The notes beneath the pieces were generated by a model that saw nothing but the letters and a program-made list of their open reading frames with translations, did no database searches and was not told where the DNA came from. DNA of 6,686 bases from an uncultured Blautia sp. (GTDB lineage Bacteria; Bacillota_A; Clostridia; Lachnospirales; Lachnospiraceae), in the NCBI GenBank assembly GCA_905209435.1, contig CAJLTE010000140.1, forward strand, positions 1 to 6,686, read 5' to 3'. This document shows, piece by piece, positions 1-5,749 of this stretch (position 1 is its first letter; each line of letters begins with the position of its first letter). A program made the position numbers and the translations under genes.

Positions 1-454
1 AATCCGGAATTATTTTCAGATTTGCACTCAGTTTCAGGGTTCCATTAAGACCAGTGCAGTTATAAAACGTATATTCTCCAATTTCAGTTACACTGTCCGG
101 GATCAGTAAATCTCCGCTAATGCCTTTGCATCCATAAAATGCATATTTTCCAATCTTTATCAGATTATTTCCGAAAACCAGACTTCCCCTGGAATCTTTA
201 AGAGCACTACAATTCCGGAAGCTGTATTCCCCGATTTCTTCCAGACTCTCCGGAAGAGACACATTTTCCAATGCTGTACACCCTGAAAATGCATAATTAC
301 CTATTTTTGTGATTCCCTCCGGCAGGGTCACTTTTTTGAGTTCTTTGTTATTCTGAAATGCTCCTGTTCCAATCTCAGTTACACCTTCCGGTACACTTAC
401 TTCCTCTGCATTTCCTGTGTAAGCAGTCAGGACTCCGTTCTCTATGAGATAATC
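1..454 (-). repeat. Second 317-residue unit, copy B, first 151 residues visible
   Basis: This aligns without gaps to copy A at an offset of 951 bases. Bases 1-166 differ from 952-1117 at only seven positions, all transitions and five of them synonymous. Bases 167-454 are far more diverged: 34 of the 36 amino-acid differences between the copies fall in the first 97 residues of the unit. The rest of this copy lies outside the window. Confidence 0.88.
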
Positions 455-1654
455 CTCAGCTCCTTCTTCTACGATTCTTGCTCCATTGCTCAGGCGAGAG
501 CCATAGGCTTCTGCGTAAACTTTATAACAGCCAGCCGGTACATAAATCTTCTCCAGATTTTTCATTCCGTATGTTCCGAAGAAATAATCCTGTCCGCTGC
601 TGTTCAGCTTAATCTCCGGCGGTGTTTCCCCTTTAAATCTCAGCTCCTTTGCTCCCTCACAATATGCAAATGCTTCTGCCACAATATTTGTTACAGAACC
701 AGAGATTTCTATTTCTTTTAGTCCATCACATTTGTAAAAACCGTTATACGGGATACTGCTGATTCCTGTTCCAATAACCAGTTTTTCCAGACTACGGCAA
801 TAACCAAAAGCACTATAATTCATCTGAGATACATGATCTGGGATCACAAGTTCTCCGGTAAAACCATTTCCGTAAAAAGCATACCATCCTATTTTTTCCA
901 GATCTTCCGGCAAAATCAGAGTTCCTGTAAAATTACAGCTCTGGAATGCATAATCCGGAATTATTTTCAGATTTGCACTCAGTTTCAGGGTTCCATTAAG
1001 ACCAGTACAATTATAAAACGCATATTCTCCAATTTCAGTTACACTGTCCGGGATCAGTAAATCTCCGCTAATACCTTTGCATCCATAAAATGCGTATTTC
1101 CCAATCTTTGTCAGATTGTCCTCGAAACTCAATCCTCCTTCACTGCTCTTAAGAGCACCGCAGTTCTGGAAACTGTATTCCCCGATTTCTTCCAGATTCT
1201 CCGGCAGGGGTGCACTTTCCAGTGCCGTGCATCCCGAAAATGCATAATCCCCAATTTTTGTAACTCCCTCAGGAATTGTAACTTTCTTAATCAAAGTATT
1301 ATTTTCAAAAACTTTACTTCCGATTTCTTTTACCTGGTCAGGAATTACCACTTCTTCATCTGATCCTGTATATTCTGTCAGTACACCATCTGAAATGACA
1401 AAATCCGAATTCTGTTCTGTATCAGCTGAGGTATCTTCAAAATCCTCTTCATTTTCATTCTCTGCATTAAGAACAGGCTCTTCTCCATCTGAAAAATCTC
1501 CAGAATCTTCATAAGTGTTAACCTGGCTGCTGTCTGAAAACAGTTCTTCTGTATTTCCCGACTCAAAACTATCTCCAGAATCCGCCAAAATTGTGACAGG
1601 CGAAATCGTTCCAATAGTCACAGCCATGATTAATGATAATATTCTTCTTTTCAT
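1..1654 (-). CDS. Secreted BspA-like leucine-rich-repeat surface protein, 3' end outside window
   Basis: Minus-strand frame open from the ATG at 1654 to the window edge (551 codons, no stop). A GGGAGG ribosome site at 1666-1661 lies 6 bases before the ATG. Residues 1-24 look like a Sec signal peptide: MKRR, a hydrophobic core, likely cleavage after ILA. Residues 25-83 are an acidic linker with 21 Asp/Glu and no Lys/Arg. From residue 84 come about ten repeats of 22-27 residues of the LRR_5 (BspA, Treponema-type) kind, pattern IPxxVxxIGxxAFxxCxxL, ending in a cap-like element (about 340-400, with TPP and IYVPAG). Residue 401 restarts the array: 401-551 match 84-234 at 115 of 151 positions. The family is exported and often linked to adhesion or host contact; the ligand cannot be told here. 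Any wall anchor or binding module would lie beyond the window. It has its own promoter and is separated from the upstream gene by a terminator. The class is certain; the role is not. Confidence 0.93.
   Translation of the reverse strand, partial: MKRRILSLIMAVTIGTISPVTILADSGDSFESGNTEELFSDSSQVNTYEDSGDFSDGEEPVLNAENENEEDFEDTSADTEQNSDFVISDGVLTEYTGSDEEVVIPDQVKEIGSKVFENNTLIKKVTIPEGVTKIGDYAFSGCTALESAPLPENLEEIGEYSFQNCGALKSSEGGLSFEDNLTKIGKYAFYGCKGISGDLLIPDSVTEIGEYAFYNCTGLNGTLKLSANLKIIPDYAFQSCNFTGTLILPEDLEKIGWYAFYGNGFTGELVIPDHVSQMNYSAFGYCRSLEKLVIGTGISSIPYNGFYKCDGLKEIEISGSVTNIVAEAFAYCEGAKELRFKGETPPEIKLNSSGQDYFFGTYGMKNLEKIYVPAGCYKVYAEAYGSRLSNGARIVEEGAEDYLIENGVLTAYTGNAEEVSVPEGVTEIGTGAFQNNKELKKVTLPEGITKIGNYAFSGCTALENVSLPESLEEIGEYSFRNCSALKDSRGSLVFGNNLIKIGKYAFYGCKGISGDLLIPDSVTEIGEYTFYNCTGLNGTLKLSANLKIIPD
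455..1405 (-). repeat. Complete 951-bp (317-residue) leucine-rich-repeat unit, copy A
   Basis: This covers residues 84-400 of the surface protein: an opening strand (DFVISDGVLTEYTG), about ten LRR_5 repeats, and a closing element with TPP and IYVPAG motifs. The same opening recurs 951 bp further along the gene, in frame, as DYLIENGVLTAYTG at residue 401, which defines the unit length. Because the closing element normally ends an LRR domain, the duplicated piece is a whole domain and not a few single repeats. Confidence 0.88.
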
Positions 1655-1741
1655 ACTCTTCCTCCCATAATGGACATAATCAGGTTGTTATTGATAGTTT
1701 ATCATGCAATCCTTTACTTTACCAATATTAATTTGACATTC

Positions 1742-1770
1742 TTTATACTTTAGTTTTGGCATTGCCTCAA
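1742..1770 (-). promoter_or_regulatory. Probable sigma-A promoter of the LRR surface protein gene
   Basis: On the minus strand a -35 box TTGAGG (1770-1765) is followed by a 17-base spacer and a -10 box TATAAA (1747-1742). This matches 4 of 6 and 5 of 6 consensus bases. Transcription would begin near 1735 and give a leader of about 80 bases before the ATG at 1654. A consensus TTGACA at 1794-1789 has no good -10 box at the right distance and is not used in this call. Confidence 0.55.
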
Positions 1771-1801
1771 TTTGATTATTTTCAGTTTTGTCAAGACATA
1801 C

Positions 1802-1847
1802 AAAAACGAAGTATGTTGTCAGCAAAAACACTGGCAGCATACTTCGT
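1802..1847 (-). terminator. Hairpin terminator after the acyltransferase gene
   Basis: The two 17-base arms are 1847-1831 and 1822-1806 with an 8-base loop (1830-1823). On the minus strand the arm is followed by a run of five U counting the last paired base, a Rho-independent layout 38 bases after the stop at 1886. Two positions are C-A mismatches when read as minus-strand RNA but G-U pairs when read as plus-strand RNA, so the stem is more complete on the plus strand, where the following U-run is poor. It separates the three-gene unit upstream from the LRR gene. Confidence 0.7.
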
Positions 1848-1885
1848 CTTCCATTCTGTTATTTAGTTCTCTATTTTTCCAAGCG

Positions 1886-2554
1886 TCACTGTTTCTCCAC
1901 AATCTCACTTCTTGACTTATAAATATGATTTGCCGGTACACATCCTCTTACTGAAGAAAGCGGATATACATTGCAGAAACGTCCGATAACTGTTCCAGGA
2001 TTTAATACAGAGCCACATCCAACCTCTACATGATCTCCGAGCATTGCACCGAATTTCTTCAGACCTGTTTCAATCTTTTCATCACCATCTTTTACAACTA
2101 CCAGTTTCTTATCTGATTTTACATTGGAACAGATGGAACCTGCACCCATATGAGATTTATAGCCAAGAACTGCATCACCTACATAATTGTAATGCGGAAC
2201 CTGCACTTTGTTAAAGAGCACAGCATTTTTCAGCTCTGTAGAATTTCCTACAACAGCACCCTCACCTACGATTGCTTTGCCTCGAATAAATGCACAGTGA
2301 CGTACTTCTGCTTCTTTTCCGATAATAACCGGTCCATTAATGCAGGCTGTCGGCGCTACCTTGGCACTTTTTGCAATCCATACATCTTCTGAAGGATGGT
2401 CGTATTCTTCTTCACTTAAAGTCTGTCCAAGTTTCAGGATGAAATCACCGATTTCAGGTAATACTTCCCATGGATATGTTTTTCCTTCAAACAGATCTTT
2501 TGCGATAGTTTCATTAAGATCCAGAAGATTTGCAATTGTAAAATCTTTTAACAT
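1886..2554 (-). CDS. Left-handed beta-helix (hexapeptide-repeat) acyltransferase, GlmU C-terminal-domain-like
   Basis: A 222-residue protein that probably moves an acetyl or other acyl group from a CoA or ACP donor to a sugar or amino group in the cytoplasm; the substrate is unknown. Residues 1-55 are a helical lead-in. Residues about 58-205 carry hexapeptide repeats of the [LIV]-G-x4 type, for example VIIGKEAEV, AIVGEGAVVG and VEVGCGSVLNPGTVIG. The stretch at 120-140 (PHYNYVGDAVLG, then GAGS) resembles the GlmU acetyltransferase site, and His121 aligns with its catalytic histidine. There is no nucleotidyltransferase domain, so this is not a full GlmU, although relatives are often labelled UDP-GlcNAc pyrophosphorylase. 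The frame extends to an upstream start at 2605, but the ATG at 2554 is preferred because it has an AGAGG site 8 bases before it and begins with MLKDF. It lies 60 bases after topB, probably in the same transcript, and is followed by a terminator. Confidence 0.88.
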   Translation of the reverse strand: MLKDFTIANLLDLNETIAKDLFEGKTYPWEVLPEIGDFILKLGQTLSEEEYDHPSEDVWIAKSAKVAPTACINGPVIIGKEAEVRHCAFIRGKAIVGEGAVVGNSTELKNAVLFNKVQVPHYNYVGDAVLGYKSHMGAGSICSNVKSDKKLVVVKDGDEKIETGLKKFGAMLGDHVEVGCGSVLNPGTVIGRFCNVYPLSSVRGCVPANHIYKSRSEIVEKQ

Positions 2555-2562
2555 AATATTTT

Positions 2563-2567
2563 CCTCT
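2563..2567 (-). promoter_or_regulatory. Ribosome site fixing the acyltransferase start
   Basis: AGAGG on the minus strand lies 8 bases before the ATG at 2554. It favours that start over the in-frame upstream starts at 2605 and 2575, which add 17 and 7 residues and have no comparable site. Confidence 0.65.
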
Positions 2568-2614
2568 TTTCTCATGCTATAATGACATTTTCTGTTATCT
2601 GTCACAAATACATA

Positions 2615-4774
2615 CTACTTTTTATCAGCCGGCTTTCTGTAAGTATGAGGCCGGCTTGTTCTGCCAGATGTTTTCGTTCCTGTTTTTGCAGTTGAATTCT
2701 TATAGTTGACTGCTGCCGCATCAAAGAACTGCCGCAGATATGGCTGGATGTTGCTGTCTTCTACCTGTTTGGTACGAAGGCGCACAAAATGCTCCAGTTT
2801 ATCCATGTATTCCTGCTCTGTAATACTTCCCTCTGCTACGTAATTGAGACCTTTTTCCCAGCTTGCAGTCAGTTCCGGGTTCAGAAGCTGTCTGATGGAA
2901 CAGTTTACCACATCAAAGATCATCTCTCCCAGAAGGGTTGGAGTTATCACCTGGGTTTTCTTGTTTAGTGCCAGATATTTTATATTGAACAGTTTTTTCA
3001 GGATTTCTGCCCTGGTGGCACTGGTGCCGATTCCACAGCTTTTGATCTGAGCACGGAGTTCTTCGTCTTCAATAAGCTGTCCGGCATTCTCCATTGCAAG
3101 GATCATAGAACCGGAATTATAACGTTTTGGCGGCGATGTCTCACCCTCCTTGATACTCAGGTTATCCACGGAAAGTATATCACCTTTTTTCAGGTTCTGC
3201 AATGCAGCCAGAAGTCTGGTATCGCATGCCATATCCTCTGAGGAATTGTCTGATCCGTTCTTTCCGTTATCTGAATCTGCAGCCTCACTTTCTGTATTCC
3301 CTGCTGCACCGGTTCTGCTTCTGCCATTCATAGCATCTGCAGCCTTCCTCTTTGCAAAAGAGTTCGTGGCTACTTTTAAATATCCCTCATCCAGCAGTAC
3401 TTTAAATGAGGAAAAAAAGCTTTCACCCTGGATTTTCGTCACAAGACTGACTTTTTGATATATAGCAGGCAGATAGAAAATACATACAAATCTTCTGACA
3501 ATAGTCTCATATACGCGCTGCGCAGTAAGGGATACACTCTTTAACGCATTTAATCCCTGGCCAGTCGGTACAATAGCATAGTGATCAGTAATCTGTTTAT
3601 CATTGACATATCGGGTTTTTGCCAGATTTTTGTAATTGCCCTGTTCAATAATGTGCTGTGCGATTTCTGCTGTATGTTCATAATTACGCAGTCCTGAAAT
3701 GTTTTTATAAATTTCCTTTGCTGCCGCAGTTGACAACACACGTGCATCTGTTCTCGGATAAGTAACTAACTTCTTCTCATACAGTTCCTGTACAATTTTC
3801 AATGTCTCATCCGGACTTATTTTGAACAGCTTAGAGCAAACATTCTGAAGCTCCGCCAGGTTAAATAAAAGCGGCGGATTCTTATTCTCTTTTTTTCGTT
3901 CTACTTTGTCTACCATACACTGCAGAGGCTGGTTTACAGATAATTCCTGAATCAATTTCTCTGCATATACTTTCTCTTTGAAACCGTTCTCTTTATACAG
4001 ATAAGGAGTCTGAAAGTATTTGCTGCCTTCAACAGCTCTCCATTCTCCCTCAAAATTTTCTCCCTCAAGGGCAATACTGCTGAGCACGCGGTAAAACGGA
4101 GTTTTCACAAACGCCCGTATCTCACGCTCTCTTCGCACTACCATTCCAAGTACGCAGGTCATTACGCGTCCTACGGAAATGGCCTGATATTTTGTATTTA
4201 AATAATTTGACACACTGTTTCCATAACGCAATGTGAGTACACGGGAAAAATTAATTCCCATGAGATAGTCTTCTTTCGCCCGAAGATATGCCGAAGCAGA
4301 AAGATTATCATAAGATGACAGATCTTTTGCCTCTCTGATTCCTCGCATGATTTCTTCTTCTGTCTGAGAGTCGATCCAGACTCTCTTTTCTTTTTTTCCA
4401 TGAACGCCTGCCATCTGTGCAACCAGACGATAGATATATTCTCCCTCACGTCCGGAGTCAGTACACACATAAATAGTGTCCACATCTTCACGGTTGAGCA
4501 GTCCCTTTACAATCTCGAACTGCTTCTGTACACCAGGGATTACTTCATATTTAAATTCGCGCGGCAAAAAAGGCAGGGTATCTAAACTCCACCTTTTATA
4601 TTTGATATCATATTTTTCCGGGTAGCTCATGGTGACCAGGTGTCCCACACACCAGGTCACCACGCTGTCCTGAGATTCCAGGTAGCCATCCCGTCTTTGT
4701 CCGTTGATTTTCAAAGCTTTTGCGAATTCCTGTGCCACACTGGGCTTTTCTGCTATGTATAAAGCTTTTGACAT
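2615..4774 (-). CDS. topB: DNA topoisomerase III (type IA), TopB
   Basis: A 719-residue type IA topoisomerase. The family cuts one DNA strand through a 5'-phosphotyrosine, passes another strand and reseals; topoisomerase III mainly decatenates and resolves replication or recombination intermediates. The TOPRIM domain opens with LYIAEKPSVA (Glu9) and has CTDSGREGE at 104-112. The second Asp of the usual DxDxE motif is Gly108, as I recall also in B. subtilis TopB. The active tyrosine is Tyr339 in VTYPRTD. A conserved GIGTSATRAEI block lies at 581-591, and 544-550 carries GETSPPK. Residues about 473-517 form a Ser/Asp/Asn/Gly-rich insert. The C-terminus is basic with no zinc-finger cysteines. 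Length is normal for Firmicutes TopB (about 700-730). The ATG at 4774 is chosen because MSKALYIAEKPS is the usual family start; a GTG at 4789 would add five residues. That ATG lies one base after the upstream TAA and has no clear ribosome site, which suggests coupled translation. A housekeeping role is more likely than a plasmid or ICE role, since no mobility genes are nearby. Confidence 0.96.
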   Translation of the reverse strand: MSKALYIAEKPSVAQEFAKALKINGQRRDGYLESQDSVVTWCVGHLVTMSYPEKYDIKYKRWSLDTLPFLPREFKYEVIPGVQKQFEIVKGLLNREDVDTIYVCTDSGREGEYIYRLVAQMAGVHGKKEKRVWIDSQTEEEIMRGIREAKDLSSYDNLSASAYLRAKEDYLMGINFSRVLTLRYGNSVSNYLNTKYQAISVGRVMTCVLGMVVRREREIRAFVKTPFYRVLSSIALEGENFEGEWRAVEGSKYFQTPYLYKENGFKEKVYAEKLIQELSVNQPLQCMVDKVERKKENKNPPLLFNLAELQNVCSKLFKISPDETLKIVQELYEKKLVTYPRTDARVLSTAAAKEIYKNISGLRNYEHTAEIAQHIIEQGNYKNLAKTRYVNDKQITDHYAIVPTGQGLNALKSVSLTAQRVYETIVRRFVCIFYLPAIYQKVSLVTKIQGESFFSSFKVLLDEGYLKVATNSFAKRKAADAMNGRSRTGAAGNTESEAADSDNGKNGSDNSSEDMACDTRLLAALQNLKKGDILSVDNLSIKEGETSPPKRYNSGSMILAMENAGQLIEDEELRAQIKSCGIGTSATRAEILKKLFNIKYLALNKKTQVITPTLLGEMIFDVVNCSIRQLLNPELTASWEKGLNYVAEGSITEQEYMDKLEHFVRLRTKQVEDSNIQPYLRQFFDAAAVNYKNSTAKTGTKTSGRTSRPHTYRKPADKK

Positions 4775-4775
4775 A

Positions 4776-5531
4776 TTATTTATCTGCACTCATCTTTCTA
4801 AGCGGCCATGCCAGCAGGAGAGCACCGCCTACCATATTTCCTAATGTTACTACTACCATGCTCTTAATCATGGCGCCAATGGATAATCCCGGTACCAGAC
4901 AGTATGCAGTAACAAAGATTCCCATGTTTGCGATGCAGTGCTCAAATCCACTTACAACGAAACCTGAGATACACATGGTAATCATCAGGAATCTTCCTGC
5001 ATCACTTTTTAATTTCATACCACAAAGTACACCGAGACATACAAAGAAGTTACAAAGCACTGCTCTGAAAAACATCTGTCCAAGCGGAATACTCAGTTTA
5101 TTTCCAATAAATCCTGCAAAATAATCTGCAGTTCCGGATGCTCCTGCCCATACAAAAAGCAGTGCAAAAATAGCACATCCTACAAAGTTTCCAAGGTAGC
5201 TCACGCCCCATACCTTACCTGCTTCTTTCCAGCTTACCTGCTTGTCAAAGGCTCCGAACGCCATTACCATATTATTACCGGTAAAAAGTTCGCCGCCTAC
5301 GAAGCTGATCAGAAGCACTGCAATGGAGAATACTAATGCCCCCACAAATTTTCCCCATTCAGGCATGGTCTTGGAGAATACGTTTCCAACTACATTACTG
5401 TAGATCATAGCCACATCAATAAAAAATCCCGCCATGACCGCACGTATAAAGTACTTGAAAAAATTGGTATTCACCAGGTTACTCTTGGCTTTCGCCGCGT
5501 TTGACACTTTCTGTACATCTTCGTAATTCAT
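4776..5531 (-). CDS. Formate/nitrite transporter family (FocA/NirC-type) membrane channel
   Basis: A 251-residue integral membrane protein of the FNT family, which forms pentameric channels for small anions such as formate, nitrite or hydrosulfide. About six hydrophobic segments are visible, near residues 25-50, 61-80, 106-130, 152-172, 181-208 and 222-243. Family signatures are GGELFTGN (79-86, the omega-loop region), NFFVCLG (161-167), GFEHCIANM (195-203, with the conserved pore His198) and GNMVGGALL (231-239). Length is typical. The start at 5531 has a strong GGAGGTG ribosome site 5 bases upstream. An extended -10 promoter lies just before it, and topB follows one base after its stop. The substrate cannot be settled from sequence alone: formate fits a fermenting anaerobe, but nitrite or hydrosulfide channels look very similar. 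Confidence 0.95.
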   Translation of the reverse strand: MNYEDVQKVSNAAKAKSNLVNTNFFKYFIRAVMAGFFIDVAMIYSNVVGNVFSKTMPEWGKFVGALVFSIAVLLISFVGGELFTGNNMVMAFGAFDKQVSWKEAGKVWGVSYLGNFVGCAIFALLFVWAGASGTADYFAGFIGNKLSIPLGQMFFRAVLCNFFVCLGVLCGMKLKSDAGRFLMITMCISGFVVSGFEHCIANMGIFVTAYCLVPGLSIGAMIKSMVVVTLGNMVGGALLLAWPLRKMSADK

Positions 5532-5560
5532 AACTACACCTCCGCAATGTATTTTATTGA

Positions 5561-5609
5561 GAACATTATATCATTTTAATGTCTGTTCTACAACCAAAAT
5601 CGTCGAACA
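5561..5609. promoter_or_regulatory. Possible operator: three alternating GAACA half-sites over the channel promoter
   Basis: Read on the plus strand, GAACA (5561-5565), TGTTC (5584-5588) and GAACA (5605-5609) form two back-to-back inverted repeats with 18- and 16-base gaps. Half-sites repeat every 23 and 21 bases, about two helical turns, so they face the same side of DNA. The first touches the -10 box and the second overlaps the -35 box. A dimeric regulator binding here could repress. No known regulator is identified, and five-base arms can arise by chance in AT-rich DNA. Confidence 0.3.
5565..5593 (-). promoter_or_regulatory. Extended -10 promoter of the channel-topB-acyltransferase unit
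   Basis: On the minus strand a perfect TATAAT (5570-5565) is preceded by TG-A, giving an extended -10 element. Seventeen bases further up is a weak -35 box TTGTAG (5593-5588), 3 of 6 matches. The predicted start near 5558 leaves a leader of about 27 bases. A weak -35 with a strong extended -10 fits a promoter open to regulation. Confidence 0.65.
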
Positions 5610-5749
5610 ATTCCGAAATTTTTTATACAGATTTGTAATTATGTACAATTATGCGCAAAGATTTTTTAGTTTAATTCGTTTAACTCTACTGTTATATGCT
5701 CAATTTTAAAATTATACAGACATATTAAGTTAAAGCTGAACTTTTTTTC
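5610..5749. other. AT-rich non-coding stretch between selD and the channel gene
   Basis: No coding frame is supported. It holds a perfect 12-base palindrome, AATTTTAAAATT (5702-5713), and a second minus-strand TATAAT (5716-5711) without a good -35 box. No convincing minus-strand terminator for selD is present: the only stem near its stop has 5-base AAGTT/AACTT arms and no U-run on that strand. Some selD transcripts may therefore read through into the channel gene. Confidence 0.4.

Noticed and set aside
833..1060. A 75-codon plus-strand frame and a 78-codon minus-strand frame (1378-1614) in the LRR region
   Set aside because: Both overlap the continuous repeat-protein frame; the minus-strand one is a shifted reading of its acidic linker.
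1..1400. Short periodic repeats that could suggest a CRISPR or satellite array
   Set aside because: The period is in frame, the units are diverged at the DNA level, and translation gives clear LRR_5 repeats; there are no identical repeats with unique spacers.
1692..1704. TGATA-GTT-TATCA inverted repeat in the leader of the LRR gene
   Set aside because: Five-base AT-rich arms are too short to separate from chance, and no function is suggested by position.
4774..4789. GTG at 4789 as the topB start
   Set aside because: It overlaps the channel gene, has no better ribosome site, and adds five residues before the usual MSKALYIAEKPS family start.
4720..5124. A 134-codon plus-strand frame opposite the channel gene
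   Set aside because: It is antisense to the conserved membrane protein, with no family signature; the hydrophobic and Pro/Thr pattern follows from the reverse of membrane-segment codons.
5726..5748. Plus-strand AAGTT/AACTT stem followed by seven T, terminator-like
   Set aside because: The stem is only five AT-rich pairs and no plus-strand gene lies upstream; on the minus strand it lacks a U-run.
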